From positions 3,658,001 to 3,722,000 of the forward strand of contig JAMKCF010000009.1 in assembly GCA_023634235.1 (NCBI GenBank): a stretch of 64,000 nucleotides of DNA, written 5' to 3'. Shown here one piece after another: positions 46,901-54,949 of this stretch. The notes below the pieces were generated by a model. That model made no database searches, was not told where the DNA came from, and saw nothing but the letters and a program-made list of their open reading frames with translations. Position 1 is the stretch's first letter. Each line of letters opens with the position of its first letter. The translations under genes were made by a program, and so were the position numbers. The DNA comes from Pisaster brevispinus (Eukaryota; Echinodermata; Asteroidea; Forcipulatida; Asteriidae).

Positions 46901-47172
46901 TATGGTCGAACATGAAACCCAGAGAGTTTCCGGTTGAGGCTAACTCTGTGAAACCCTCTGTCAAAAGTAATCCCACTCCTAACACGACTCCGACTGCATT
47001 GAACAATGATCCCACTTCTGACACCAATCCCACTAGATTGAACAATGATCCCACTTCTGACACCAATCAAACTGCAGTAAGCACCTCCTCAGGATCGTTG
47101 AGTGTCTCCTCTTCCATACTCCCTGCTGCCTCCTCCACACAACCTCCCATCATCACAGCAGCACCCTCGTAG
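19842..47172 (+). CDS. IP3K: Inositol-1,4,5-trisphosphate 3-kinase (8 coding exons, 425 aa)
   Basis: Join of 19842-19976, 27587-27686, 31431-31571, 31964-32036, 39404-39458, 43754-43903, 45425-45598 and 46723-47172. Every junction is GT-AG, all phases agree and the total is 1278 nt. The family phosphorylates Ins(1,4,5)P3 to Ins(1,3,4,5)P4 with ATP in the cytosol, shaping calcium signals. Visible: calmodulin-binding-like basic/aromatic segment (about residues 48-76, [15 protein letters not shown]); the PxxxDxKxG catalytic signature as PSVMDCKIG (140-148); [10 protein letters not shown] (193-202); SSLLFVHD (280-287); and WMIDFGKT (295-302), which in this family helps bind ATP and metal. The order and spacing match vertebrate ITPKA/B/C, so the kinase should be active. 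The N-terminus is much shorter than in ITPKB/C and has no visible actin-binding region. The C-terminus runs about 100 residues past the usual end. Other upstream exons or alternative starts cannot be excluded. Confidence 0.93.
20760..20828. repeat. Hairpin with octamer (ATTTGCAT/ATGCAAAT) sites in IP3K intron 1
   Basis: Arms 20760-20792 and 20795-20828 are inverted copies separated by CC and differing by one substitution and a one-base indel. Each arm contains the POU-factor octamer, ATTTGCAT in the left and ATGCAAAT in the right. It could be a fold-back element or a paired regulatory site. Confidence 0.8.
21420..21479. repeat. Tandem repeat, about 20 bp x 3
   Basis: Three consecutive units begin CCATGGTCTAACCCTAGTTC, CCATGGTCTAACCCATTGCT and CCATGGTGTAACCAATTCC. 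They lie within IP3K intron 1. Confidence 0.75.
22470..22564. mobile_element. Short MITE copy, GGGCCCAATTTCAT family
   Basis: Starts GGCTCAATTTTATGGCACCG and ends GCTGCAAAATTGGACCC, a compact member with similar ends and TTACCGC interior words as at 3910-4111. Confidence 0.5.
23564..23864. mobile_element. MITE with 12-bp perfect terminal repeats (CAGGGATGTGAT)
   Basis: CAGGGATGTGAT at 23564-23575 is exactly inverted at 23853-23864. The interior has the palindrome AACCGGAATTCCGGTT and long homopolymers. A segment (CCAGATTGCAGAGTAGGG, followed by ACCAAAGATAAA) recurs at 38070-38112. It lies in IP3K intron 1. Confidence 0.7.
23990..24050 (-). mobile_element. tRNA-like SINE head fragment
   Basis: On the minus strand a B box, GGTTCAAATCTGG, is preceded by a tRNA-like arm (GACTAGTGTGAAGGTTGTGG). 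The A box is too degraded to call. Confidence 0.4.
25122..25400 (+). repeat. Dispersed repeat, TTTGTAAAGTAGCCC family, copy 1
   Basis: Begins GCTTTTTGTAAAGTAGCCC, then GGGCTACT, and later GGGCAAGTTGAGAAGTGGCG followed by TTTACTAGCCC and a GCTAGTGTTAAGG end. The same order is found at 35133-35480. Inverted GTAAAGTAGCCC-like and GGGCTACT words suggest a DNA-transposon derivative. In IP3K intron 1. Confidence 0.65.
26392..26607 (+). repeat. Dispersed repeat, GACTAGTG/GGCTAGTTCAGTG family, copy 2
   Basis: Matches 28050-28216 in the same orientation and 12131-12335 inverted. Landmarks: GGCTAGTTCAGTGTTGCAAAG, GATGGACTAGTGAAAAAAC, and CTGGTCCTGCTGGCCAGTCA. In IP3K intron 1. Confidence 0.65.
27587..27686 (+). 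CDS. IP3K: IP3K coding exon 2 (residues 46-79)
   Basis: Acceptor TTATGCAG at 27579-27586 and donor AAG|GTAATG. It encodes [19 protein letters not shown] followed by [13 protein letters not shown], the most recognisable stretch of the gene. In vertebrate ITPKs the equivalent segment binds Ca2+/calmodulin and leads into the N-lobe of the kinase. The exon ends after the first base of the Gly79 codon. Confidence 0.93.
27730..27802 (-). mobile_element. tRNA-derived SINE head / tRNA-like sequence
   Basis: The minus strand reads GGGCTAGGTAGCTCATTTGG, then TAGAGCGCTGGCACATTAA and a GTTCAGATCCC B box. It is nearly the same sequence as 836-907 on the plus strand. It lies just downstream of IP3K exon 2, inside intron 2. 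Confidence 0.7.
28050..28216 (+). repeat. Dispersed repeat, GACTAGTG/GGCTAGTTCAGTG family, copy 3
   Basis: Contains TGGCTGGTTCAGTGTTAAAA, ATATGGACTAGTGAAAAGAC and CTAGTCCTGCTGGCCACTCA, colinear with 26392-26607. In IP3K intron 2. Confidence 0.65.
29678..29822 (+). repeat. Dispersed repeat shared with 56785-56965
   Basis: Shares CCTTTAACAAAAAGGGA, GTGTTTTGACAGAG, GTCCTCACTTTTGTTTC and GTCCAAACAATGGGAGAACA in order with the second copy. Non-coding, in IP3K intron 2. Confidence 0.6.
29889..30065 (+). mobile_element. LINE 3' UTR fragment (same family as 9875-10404)
   Basis: GGCAGTTTGGCTAGCATGTG, then CCTATGTCATTCCACACC, CAGACCCTGTG and CCCCAGTCCTTCT match, in order, the reverse complement of 10046 down to 9875. 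The coding part is absent. In IP3K intron 2. Confidence 0.6.
31209..31372. mobile_element. Insertion with 13-bp direct flanks, 21-bp inverted arms and a histone-type stem-loop
   Basis: TAATTCTGTCAAT occurs at 31209-31221 and again at 31360-31372, like a target-site duplication. Inside, AGAGTAACTATAAATATAAA begins an arm (31254-31274) that is perfectly inverted at 31340-31360. Between the arms sits GGCTCTTTTCAGAGCC (31288-31303), a perfect match to the metazoan histone mRNA 3' stem-loop. There is no histone ORF. It ends about 60 bp before IP3K exon 3. Confidence 0.6.
31431..31571 (+). CDS. IP3K: IP3K coding exon 3 (residues 79-126)
   Basis: Begins after ACCAAAG with GT completing Gly79, then [20 protein letters not shown] and [19 protein letters not shown]. 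It is homologous to the N-lobe of ITPK: the FKA..G.ILKK glycine-rich region and the LRPF/Y-P-Y-G strand. The donor is a weak GA|GTATCC site that splits the Lys126 codon after its first base; the next exon restores a family-typical residue. Confidence 0.92.
31964..32036 (+). CDS. IP3K: IP3K coding exon 4 (residues 126-150, catalytic PxxxDxKxG)
   Basis: Acceptor TTACCTTCAG, donor CCAG|GTGAAG. It encodes [20 protein letters not shown] then IGTR, containing the inositol polyphosphate kinase signature P-x3-D-x-K-x-G. Asp144 and Lys146 correspond to the residues that contact the inositol phosphate substrate. At 73 bp it would be missed by ORF-length filters. Confidence 0.93.
32245..32330 (-). mobile_element. 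tRNA-like SINE head
   Basis: The minus strand has a B box, GGGTTTGAATCCCACT, preceded by CAGGTCAT. The A-box side is degraded. In IP3K intron 4, about 200 bp after exon 4. Confidence 0.45.
32485..32665 (-). mobile_element. SINE body with conserved central domain
   Basis: Read on the minus strand: GACACTTAAGTCCTTGAGCA, then ATAATTGCTTCTC and CACCCAGGAGTAAATAGGTA, followed by CCTGTGGGCCCATCCC. This is the central/tail region of the SINE class seen at 11270-11515. In IP3K intron 4. Confidence 0.6.
33405..33500 (-). ncRNA. Hammerhead-ribozyme-like motif (Penelope-like element relic)
   Basis: Minus strand: CTGACGA (33467-33473), one unpaired base, a 6-bp stem GGCTAG/CTAGTC around loop AGCAGG (33448-33465), then GAAAC. 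This is the hammerhead core CUGANGA - stem II - GAAA. GTTC/GAAC can form a short stem III and CGGAG/CTCCG a stem I. The arrangement resembles hammerheads carried by Penelope-like retroelements. No reverse transcriptase remains nearby. The fold was drawn by eye; activity is unknown. Confidence 0.45.
34714..35066 (+). repeat. Diverged tandem duplication, 177 bp x 2
   Basis: Copy 1 (about 34714-34890) and copy 2 (about 34891-35066) share GTTTGTTTCTGATGAA, GCAGTTGTTTACTT, AGATTGTTTT, ACAGTTACAGTCATC and GGGAATT. Short reading frames over both give similar peptides ([12 protein letters not shown] versus [12 protein letters not shown]) but are broken. In IP3K intron 4. Confidence 0.65.
35133..35480 (+). 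repeat. Dispersed repeat, TTTGTAAAGTAGCCC family, copy 2
   Basis: Colinear with 25122-25400: GCCTTTTGTAAAGTAGCCC, GGGCTACTAGTAAA, GGGCAAGTTGAGAAGTGGTG, GTTTACTAGCCC and GGTTAGTGTTAAGG, ending in a long G run. In IP3K intron 4. Confidence 0.65.
36839..37500. other. IP3K intron 4 segment with simple repeats only
   Basis: A pyrimidine-rich T/C run (36839-36877) and a (TA)n run at 36966-36980; no gene or dispersed repeat recognised. From 35890 to 36838 I also see nothing supportable. Confidence 0.5.
38222..38752 (+). repeat. Tandem duplication, 269 bp x 2
   Basis: TGCATCGACTTATTGCAAGC starts at 38222 and again at 38491. The two units are almost identical through CACTCCACTTGGCTTCAAGG and end at GGGCCAAAC. 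The very low divergence points to a recent duplication. The segment just upstream (38070-38112) shares words with the MITE at 23564-23864. In IP3K intron 4. Confidence 0.85.
39404..39458 (+). CDS. IP3K: IP3K coding exon 5 (residues 150-168)
   Basis: Acceptor TTTCTCACAG, donor AAG|GTAAGT (a strong consensus). This 55-bp micro-exon encodes [18 protein letters not shown], equivalent to TYLEEELTKARKKP in vertebrate ITPKs. It completes the Arg150 codon begun in exon 4 and ends in phase 0. Confidence 0.93.
39600..39911 (-). mobile_element. LINE ORF2 C-terminus (CR1/L2-like), truncated
   Basis: The minus strand from 39911 encodes [20 protein letters not shown] then [20 protein letters not shown] and [20 protein letters not shown]. 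The R-S-S...P..R...YGDRAFS..AP.LWNSLP...FK..LKTHLF pattern is a hallmark of non-LTR retrotransposon ORF2 ends. A short 3' tail and a TAATAATAA run (39596-39617) follow. The frame is intact over about 70 codons, so the insertion is fairly young. In IP3K intron 5. Confidence 0.8.
40780..40870. repeat. (CAA)n and (AAAT)n microsatellites
   Basis: A C run, then CAA trinucleotides and AAAT tetranucleotides. Another AAAT/ATTT array, partly palindromic, is at 42640-42735, and a GAAA array at 42310-42332. Confidence 0.9.
40985..41060 (-). mobile_element. tRNA-like SINE head
   Basis: The minus strand reads TTAGTAGTTAAGACATCTGC, then TAGAACGCAGTGGTCT and a perfect B box GGGTTCGAATCC. The layout resembles 54950-55020. 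In IP3K intron 5. Confidence 0.6.
41755..41995. mobile_element. Nested inverted repeat with degenerate hammerhead-like ends
   Basis: GACTCTGCTAGGGTTGAAAC (41954-41973) and TCAGGCCATTAACTATTTTT are inverted at about 41861-41909. A second pair, CCATCCCATAAAGAGG (about 41757) and TTTATGGGATGG, lies outside or overlapping. The GACTC/GGGTC stem followed by GAAAC matches stem II and the 3' core of Penelope-type hammerheads, but the CUGANGA half is degraded. In IP3K intron 5. Confidence 0.4.
43754..43903 (+). CDS. IP3K: IP3K coding exon 6 (residues 169-218)
   Basis: Acceptor GGCTCCAG, donor AAG|GTAAAC, exactly 50 codons in phase 0. It encodes [18 protein letters not shown] and then [20 protein letters not shown] followed by GFRIEGVK. 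This is the ITPK-specific helical inositol-phosphate-binding insertion and the return to the C-lobe. Confidence 0.94.
44040..44171. mobile_element. MITE copy, GGCCGTGTCCGAA family (cleanest)
   Basis: Left GCCGTGTCCGAATTGGTCGT then TACGGCTACGGCT. The right end AGCTGTAGCCGTAGCGGCCA then ATTCTGTCACGAC is its imperfect inverse. The 132-bp element is GC-rich. In IP3K intron 6. Confidence 0.7.
44205..44405 (-). mobile_element. Partial MITE copy, AGGCAGGGTGTACTTTTGG family
   Basis: ATAGAATTGTGTGCTTTCAG, then AGGCTTCATGCCTGAAGC and CTTCAAAGGGGGTCGTTTCT match 59365-59722 in the same orientation and the full element at 55530-55902 inverted. The ends are missing. In IP3K intron 6. Confidence 0.6.
44900..45243 (-). 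mobile_element. LINE ORF2 C-terminal fragment, frameshifted
   Basis: The minus strand from 45240 encodes [18 protein letters not shown], then after a frameshift [20 protein letters not shown] and [17 protein letters not shown]. The RLEAFHQRCLR.IL...VR..T/S....I...RR...GHVARM pattern is typical of the post-RT region of RTE/jockey-like non-LTR elements and differs from the FK-LKTHLF type at 39600. In IP3K intron 6, about 180 bp before exon 7. Confidence 0.7.
45425..45598 (+). CDS. IP3K: IP3K coding exon 7 (residues 219-276)
   Basis: Acceptor TATTCACAG, donor GAG|GTATAT, 58 codons in phase 0. It begins [19 protein letters not shown] and ends [20 protein letters not shown]. It is the counterpart of the vertebrate segment where the K-TR-Q motif is followed by the L-AIR-TLE-S-FF helix of the C-lobe. 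Confidence 0.93.
46300..46326. repeat. Poly-A tract
   Basis: A run of about 27 A in IP3K intron 7. It may mark the 3' end of a plus-strand retroposed copy, but nothing recognisable precedes it. Confidence 0.9.
46723..47172 (+). CDS. IP3K: IP3K terminal coding exon 8 (residues 277-425)
   Basis: Acceptor TTCTTGCACAG. Residues 277-345 hold the C-terminal catalytic motifs: [24 protein letters not shown], and [20 protein letters not shown]. Vertebrate ITPKs end shortly after this point. Here the frame continues for about 75-80 residues of low-complexity Ser/Thr/Pro/Asn-rich sequence to a TAG at 47170-47172. That tail includes three 13-residue repeats (46960-47076) and a poly-Ser/Thr stretch. The tail is probably disordered. 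It could be trimmed by an unseen splice, but no obvious donor precedes it. Confidence 0.92.
   Translation, partial: VIGSSLLFVHDKAGKASVWMIDFGKTTPLPQSETNDHRTPWVEGNHEDGYLFGLDMMIDVWSNMKPREFPVEANSVKPSVKSNPTPNTTPTALNNDPTSDTNPTRLNNDPTSDTNQTAVSTSSGSLSVSSSILPAASSTQPPIITAAPS
46960..47076 (+). repeat. Coding minisatellite, 39 bp x 3, in the IP3K tail
   Basis: Three consecutive 39-bp units encode [26 protein letters not shown] and [13 protein letters not shown] (residues 356-394). Units 2 and 3 are nearly identical at the DNA level; unit 1 is diverged. The unit length is a multiple of three, so copy-number change would keep the reading frame. Confidence 0.85.
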
Positions 47173-49007
47173 CAGACGGCCGGACACTGCCTCGGCTAAC
47201 CTTTCACTAGTTGCTGCAACAGCTTCATTGGTCATTGCAGATCTTTGTAATAGCTCAGTGATTCCATCTGGATCTAGCTGACAATTTTCTAGCATGGTAT
47301 AGACATGCTAATACTTTTTTCAGGTGGGTGTCCATATGTGACCCAAAGTCTTTCAAGCTGCACATTGGTGAGGTGTTCATGTAATGCACGAATTTTATAT
47401 TGTAAAATTACAGTTTGAGTGCTTATTGTAATTTTTCCCCAATTTGGAGTGAAACGTAATGCTAGATTCTACTTTTATGTCCAACTCCAGTATCAAAACA
47501 AGTAAATACACTGACTTTTTATGGAATTGTTCATGGGATGTGCACCAACCTTGCAAAAGCTGCATCACAGTTAACAGTGCTCAGCCATATTTATTCGTTA
47601 ATGCAAGCCGACAAGTTTGATTTAAGTAATGTTTATTTTTCCTGACTGTTACTCATTCCACTATAGAGGTTATGGCCAGCTGTGAAGTACATGCACATAT
47701 GGCAAGTGCCTGTGTGAATGTGACAGTTGCCTTGATGCTTGTAGAGGTTTCCTTTTTGCCGGGGTGAAATTGTGTGTCTCATCATTGTTTCAAGTTTTAA
47801 AGCATTTTGTGTTGATACCGGTATGTGCATTTCAGAGTCACACTAACACTCCCATACTATTATGATTGTCTTTGAAACTCATTTGGAAACAACAACAACA
47901 TTTTCAAGCCCCTTTGAGCTTCTAGCGTTTGCAAGCATTATTATTATTTTTTAACCTTATAGAAAACTTACTGTTGAATATTATTCTAATTATGATTTTT
48001 AATCATTTCAGTCCTGACTGAGTAGAAATACAGGAAGTGACTGCAGGTAAAAAGTGCAAACATTTTGCCTGGTTAACCTGCTGTCAACTGTATACTTCAA
48101 GCTGGTTGTGATTTTTTTTTTAAAGATTGTCTCAGAAAGACCTGACAAATCTTGAGTATACTTTGAGCAGTTTTTTTGTTTTGAAATAGTCCCTAAGAGA
48201 AACTTGACTCCTGTAAATGTAAGTAATCCACCCCAAAAAGAGAGTCTATTTTAAAAGGACTTGTCCCAACTTTGAAATTTCAGATTCGTTCAACTGTTGA
48301 AAAAGCCCTTCAGCTTGGGCCATTAAGCCATGTCAAATTTCACTTTACGTTTTCTTGAAGTGTATGTAAAAACAAAAGATTTATCCGCTTCATGTCTCGA
48401 TGTTATTTTTAGTCATCTCCAATCAAACCTCAAGATTCGTGTTTACATGTTTTTTTTCCCCCATTTCTTCTCAGATTAAGAGATAACAATATTTTTAAAT
48501 TATGTTTTAATAACGGTTTCTGCAAAGGCTGATCATATGGGAAGCCTTTTAGAAGATCTTAACTATACATTGGCTGTTTTATTTATTTTAAACTTCAACC
48601 ATTTTGGCAATTAGATGTTTTTGTTGGTTTGTTTAGTTTTATTTTCTCTGTTCATTTTGTTTCTTTTGAAACCAAGCAATCCATTATGCGGTTATTTTGG
48701 CTCATCTTATCAGGTTTTTAAAAACCTAATTGCTTCTTTTTATTCATTTTATTTCCCTTTTTTAATACAGAAATTATGACCTGCCCACAATTTGAGAATG
48801 TGGCCTTACCCGTACCGAGGCCATAACAGCCAAAATATTCAGAACAGCCAAAAATAGCTATCAGATTTGAAAAACTTCAACTCAACCCAAAAGGTCAAAG
48901 TAAAGCTTGTGTCCAAAACATACATTTCTTTTTCAATTTTTTTTTCTTCTGACATTTCATCGGAAAAGTTGGTTCAAAAATTAAAAAAAATAATAGGGTT
49001 TTTTTTT

Positions 49008-49200
49008 CTTCAAGATAACTTGATTCCTCAGTTCTGATTGGTCAATCCACAGCAACAACCGTATGATGTGAAACCAATTGCCCAGTCCATATCACCTCCT
49101 GCATGTTGTGCTATTTGAAACTGTGCATCAAGTTTGCTTGAAGATCAATTCATTATCAAACATCTGCTCATGGAGTCTGGAAAAAAGTAGCATGTCTGTG
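49008..49200 (+). mobile_element. Diverged relative of the MITE at 3013-3218
   Basis: CTTCAAGATAACTTGATTCC, TTCTGATTGGTCAATCCACA, CATGTTGTGCTATT and CATCAAGTTTGCTTGAAGAT occur in the same order as in the first copy. The left terminal repeat has decayed. Confidence 0.55.
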
Positions 49201-50190
49201 TACAATCAGTCATATCCACTACCTTTCTACCAATGTACCAATGGAATCCTGCAACCCTCGTGGTCATGTTTTCCAAGAATAGCAGGCTATGTTAGGGTTT
49301 TTCAGCAGCACATTCATCATATACATGCATACTTTGATTTGGGTAATGAAAATAAGAACTTTGAGTTTGAGGGATAACTTTCTCTCACATGGCAGTATTT
49401 CAGACAAAACGTTTTTCAGGATAGTTGGTAAGGTTTATATAAAAAATGCCTTTCATGTTAAACGCCATAAATTCATGGCATTCCCCCATTTTTTATCATT
49501 GCCAATTGTGTATTATAACTTAAACATGTCCTAAGTGTGTCCGAATTGTTTGGGTCTCTCTTGAGCGCAAGCATATATGTTTTTAGGTGATGTGTTTGAT
49601 ACCACTGGAAAGCTGGAATTCTACTGAATTCTTTGGTGGGTGCAGGCGGCAAGTTTTGAAGGGGAAAACCTTAAATATTGTTCCTGAGGACCATTCTAGC
49701 TTTGATTCTGATTCCGCCCCTGCCTCCTACCAAAATATAAATATTGCCACTTCCTTGTTACAAAAAATTAAAAACTCTGGAGATTTTAAGCCATATTGTA
49801 GATATTTTTATTTAAGAGAGCATGAGTAATATTATTGTAAACGTCTTTGTTTGTAATTATTATGCGCATATATTTAAGGTTAATTCAGTTATGATGGAAC
49901 TATTTTGGTGTGTTTTTAGTTTTGTAGTCATGAATACTGCATTTCCTCATTCCATTTCTATTGTTGATATGATTTTATTGTTAAGGGTGCTGAAACGTCA
50001 AAGGATTTGGTTTACTGGCCTCAAAGGTGTTCGACACTGCTTTATGAGTAAATTCGGGGGATTCCTAAAGAAGTTGTGTGCTGAACTCATTGGCGCAACG
50101 CTTTGAAATGGGGGATTTTTTAAAAATATATATTTATTTGTCTTTTAGCATTCCAAAATAAGTTAAGACATTTGCTCAATGATTTCAGTG

Positions 50191-50305
50191 GCACATGGAA
50201 AGTGTGTTACTTGTGCTGTACTCTGGCACTGGAAAATGTGTTATTTGTGCTGTACTCTGGCACTGGAAAGTGTGTTATTTGTGCTGTACTCTGGCACTTG
50301 GAACC
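50191..50305 (+). repeat. Tandem repeat, 34 bp x about 3
   Basis: The unit TGTGTTATTTGTGCTGTACT then CTGGCACTGGAAAA starts at 50203, 50237 and 50271, with one or two changes between copies. Downstream of the IP3K stop. Confidence 0.85.
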
Positions 50306-53300
50306 TATGTTATTTGAAGCCATTTTCCTTTCATGTGGTAGGTTCACTGGTAATAGTTTCAAAAGGTTTGTGTACTCTGATGGATAGTCCTTTTGAGGTG
50401 CTAAGGTGAAAAGTCGTTTGAACACAAAATACTGTGGACAAAAAGTTGGGTCATTTTTGGCAATTGATCTCTTGCACAGTTTGCAGTGGACTTACACGGG
50501 CCTATCCTGTCTGCCATTTGGGGAGTCAAAATGTTCACAAAAGAATGGTAGGCGCACATTGTGCGGAGGTTCCATGTTGTGCGAAGGGTTAAATACTGCA
50601 GTACCAAACGAAGTGTCCTGTTCACATGAGTGGTTTCAACTAAGTGTGCTTTACTTAGAAATGCTAGGTCCAGTTTTTGGCCGATTTGACCCCAAAAAAT
50701 TCAGATGTCAACTATAAAACGGCTATTTCTGTAGATTTGAGAAAGTTGTAAGCTTTCATTTATGGTACATGTATTACCAATAAATAGTGGTAGTAAACTA
50801 AAAACTAAAAATGAACTATTGTCACGATCCCGACAATTATCTCACATCTATCAGCCCTGTACAAACAATTATACATCTGACATGTACTTTGTGCATTGTC
50901 CGTCCAAATTGATTCATCGCCAGAATTATTGTAACAAGTTCTGTCGGCGAAAATTGGGCCATGCAACTTTCAAAGGCATGCAATTGATGCATACCACCAC
51001 ACTTTTGAAGCCACTTTGAGGCAGATGATGCTTCTTTATTCAAAGAGGCCCTGGCACACTTACTAACGTTTTTACCAATATGTTCACAACCTTTGGCAAA
51101 ACATGCCTAGGAAAAGTTTTTTTTTATTTTCTTCATTGAGCATTGTGTCTTTTATTCCTACAAAGAAAATGGAACGCTTGTGAAATTTGGCAACTTAAAA
51201 AAAATGATTATCTAAGTTGTTTTATATGACGGATGTTTTCTACCAAGGATATTCAAATTATTAAGTTTGTACAAAGTCAGCTTCAAAATGCACTTAATTG
51301 AGCCTAATAAGAATTAAGAGTTGTACCTTTTTTGTGTTGTTAAATCTTTACTATGCAGTTTAGGAAAAAATGATGGAATGAACATTTCACAGTTAAATCA
51401 GTATTTTGCTACTATTTCCTTCATATTGTGTACAGGAATATAAAATTATGTGGTATGTTTACTATGTTTGCTTGATTAATTATGTTGCAAATGGATTCCA
51501 CACGTGCTCTAATATTCCATGTATGTAAACTCACGTTCTGTACAAATTGTTTTTAAAAAGGGATTAAAAATGATAGTTCTTTTTCCAGCACTTGATTTGC
51601 TTGTGTTTCACTTGGCAATGCTATTCAAAATTTGAGTACAGAGAGTAGCTGGCAAAATGTTACATTTTTTCTGTTGAATTGACAGATATTTTCTGATTTA
51701 AAATTTCATTCAGATTAAGAAAAAAATTGTTCCTGTGCTTTGTCTCTGAGAAATGAGAAAAAAAGTCTTTGTTAGAAATTAGCTAATTTCAGTGGAGTTT
51801 ATTCTTAAACTGAAGACATTTGCTGTTCTTGGGGGAAACAAATTTTCAATTATTGTAGCAGGGTTCAGGCATGATATTTTTCACACTTTAGTCTGATTCC
51901 TGACCTTTTTTTGCCCTGGGAAAAATCAGGGGGGAAAATATGTTATTAAAAGGCCTAAAATGTCTATTAGAACCTACACCATATGTACATGTATGTAAGT
52001 CAGCCCTTTACTCTGTAAAATGTTCCTACTTTTTCCCAAGTACCAAATATCATGTCGGAGAGTTGTAGGTGTGACCATTTTTATGAGAACAAGTATTTTC
52101 TAGGTTTTACATGTCAACACATATGAGTAAAGAATATTTCCCAAGTACAAGAATAATGTCATTTTCTCCTCTCACTATCTACCAGTACACTTTCATGAGT
52201 AGAAATACAGAAATTAGACTTGAAGCTAGATTCCATTGTTTCATCTGTGTGGACAAATAACAGTAAATTGATCACAAAGTCTAAGAAAAGTAACAACAAG
52301 GAGTTGACTATAAGAGGGGAGAGACAAACTTTCTTTGAGTACCAGTACAGGTAGTTCCTACTTTATGTCTCACAATGTAAAGTCGGCCATCTTTATGGGC
52401 AATGATTTTGACTGCCTGCTATATACGTTTATACCGGTGTGCTGCACACAGCAGTTCCATCAAATTCCTTGCATGATTGGTCGGTGAATCGCTTGGCTGC
52501 GTAGAGAGGAAAAAAACGCTTGAGGCGGCCCAAAGCCATAACTCAAGTTGCCCGTGAAGATGGTGCCTGTTGAGAACTATCTATACATTCATGGTCTCCA
52601 TGAGCTCAAGAAGTGGAGTACAGATAATGTTACCCCCTTAATCTCAACTAAGAGAACACTTTCATGGGTCCTAAGATAACAGGGCAGTGACCTACATGTA
52701 CGGGTAAAAAGATATTTCCCCCACAAGAATGAGTAAAAGATAACTTTCATTAGTATGGATTGGCTCTACAAGTACATCAACTCTGAACATCCTCTCACTA
52801 AACACTCAAGTCAACGGTATAGTGTTAAGTTAGTGTAAAGTTGGTGCAAAGTTAGCAGAGTTAGCAGTTAAATGTAGAGTCCATAACATTTCTGTAATTG
52901 GTGCTATGATTAACCATTCGACTCTCTGACCTGTTCTCTCATTCGTTCAACATTTCAGTTGAAATTGATTATAAGATATTTTTATTTAAGTAGAAACATT
53001 TTTGCTGGCATCATCAAGATTTTACTTTCTAAAGTGAGGATGTAGCATTAACATTTGGGACTGATTGTTCATTACAACTCTTTAGCTTCCAAGTAGTACC
53101 TAATCGTGAAAGTTTCATCACATCAGACTGCAATTTTCGCTTGTCTTGTAAGCAACTAAATCTAAGTACATTGTCAGTATGTTTTAATCTTTTTATATTG
53201 CCATATGGCAGCCATTTTGTAGTTTAACAGGAACCTTTCATTCTCTCTAAAAAATAATAATAATAGATTGGTTGGTACTCGTACCCACTTCACTGTATGA

Positions 53301-53371
53301 CTTTCAGATTTGTATTAATGTATTATTTGGGTGTTCCAGCTGACTTTCCCTTCTCAAAATGTACATATACA

Positions 53372-53528
53372 GGGCCCAATTTCATAGAGCTTTCTAAGCA
53401 CAACAAAATTATGCTTACCAGAACAAGGTTACCAGCCAAAATACCATTTTACATGTACACAATGTGACTGGTATCCTGCTTATTATTGCTTAGCAGAAAA
53501 TAGTTAAGCAGCTCTATGAAATTGGGCC
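53372..53528. mobile_element. MITE copy, GGGCCCAATTTCAT family (cleanest ends)
   Basis: GGGCCCAATTTCATAGAGCT at 53372-53391 is inverted at 53510-53528 (AGCTCTATGAAATTGGGCC). The interior has AAGCA and GCTTA words and CTGGTATCCTGCTTATTA. 157 bp, non-coding. Confidence 0.8.
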
Positions 53529-54409
53529 TAGATCAGTAACTCGTGGAATATTTCATTGGTATTTATAGTGTTCAAAAATGTCGCAAAGGGATGGTGCATC
53601 GTTATTTTAAGAAAGGGTACCTTCCTTTCAATATTTGTTTTTCTTCCTGTGTAAACACTCTATCAGAAATGGGTGCTCACGTCTTTTGAGACTGCAGTTA
53701 TGGTTTAGCAAATGGCTCTGTTTAGTCCATGTGTTTCGTGAAGAAGGATGAGAGTTTATATAAAGCAAGAAATTTTCTCAGGGTGATTGGGCCTTGTAAG
53801 AGCTTAACATCAAGGAATCTATCAAGTACTTTCTAGTTTGTCTTGTTGGTCGTTTTGAAATTTAGGTTGTTACCAAATGCTGCATCATCCCTTTGGGTTT
53901 GAGGTTAAAGGTAGTCTGGGAGGAATAATCATTAAGTGCACTTCAAAATGACTTCAAGCAGGTTTAATTTAATACAGGTTGTAAAAAAAAAGGAACCGTA
54001 TAGGGACAGAGGCTGTGAAATTTGGGGTTTTTTCTTATGCCAGTTTGTATGATACAAATTTAACTTTCATCAATGACATTTTACCTGTACCTCATTATAC
54101 ATGAAACTGTAGAGATAATTTTTGCTATTGTATCTTTAGTTTGTGAAGTTGAGGTAATTTAACTTCAGGAAGCGTTGATTTAGTCATCGACGACGTATTA
54201 CTTGTTTTACCAGGTGAAAACACTATCACTTGCCATTCTTTGTAGAGTTATATAGCGAGTAGAAACAATTACATGATAATTCAGAGATGGATCAAATGCG
54301 TCAAATGTCTTTTTGTTCTTGTATCTTGTCTAAAATTTCACTTTCCAATTTTCTTTTTAAAAGGGATCTGTCTATTGACCCATGCACGATACGGATGCAC
54401 CTTTGCAAA

Positions 54410-54660
54410 CTATGCGTGTACCAGTACCATAGCCACCATTTTGACGCCGAAAATGGCAGACAGGAGAGGCGTGTGTAGCCTAAGTGTGTTGTACGTCGTG
54501 AAATGGCTCAATAGACCCCTTACATGTGATATCACAAGACCCAAACAGCGCCCTCACTGAGGTCAGTGAAGACCTATCATTGGCTGAGAGTTGTGCGTGG
54601 TGGGTACGCGTTTCCATTGTACGAACTCAGTGCTGGGGGCCAATGCAAGGGGTCTTTACA
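54410..54660. repeat. Possible MITE with CAATAGACCCCTT ends
   Basis: AATAGACCCCTTACATG (54509-54525) and GCAAGGGGTCTTTAC (54645-54659) form imperfect inverted ends. CAAGGGGTCAATAG also occurs near 6929-6942, next to a similar AAAATGGCGGAC context (AAAATGGCAGAC at 54449). Confidence 0.4.
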
Positions 54661-54949
54661 CTGACTTTCATTCACTTCTGTCATCCTGTATTAGAATCTG
54701 AAGTTGTTTTTGAAACTCTTGGTTGAACACACTCAATTCAAGCTGATCACACATAATGGGAGATATCTGGGACTCTTCTGTGACTGTTTTGTTCACAATC
54801 TGTAAGTATACCTTGTTAATCTTTCTTTTGATGAAGCCCTATCATTGCTAATTTTAACATTTTTCATTTGAATCCTGCCATGAAATTTGTTGTCCTTTCC
54901 AACATTTTTCAAATTTTTTTTTAAAGTCATCTGGCCTACTGTCATGGGT

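Larger units (their letters stand above)
47173..53371 (+). other. IP3K 3' UTR and downstream non-coding DNA
   Basis: No convincing ORF is seen after the IP3K stop. The stretch is T-rich, as long 3' UTRs often are. The first canonical AATAAA I notice is at 50779-50784, with an ATTAAA near 51564, so the 3' end of the transcript cannot be fixed. It contains one diverged MITE (49008-49200) and a 34-bp tandem repeat (50191-50305). Confidence 0.4.
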
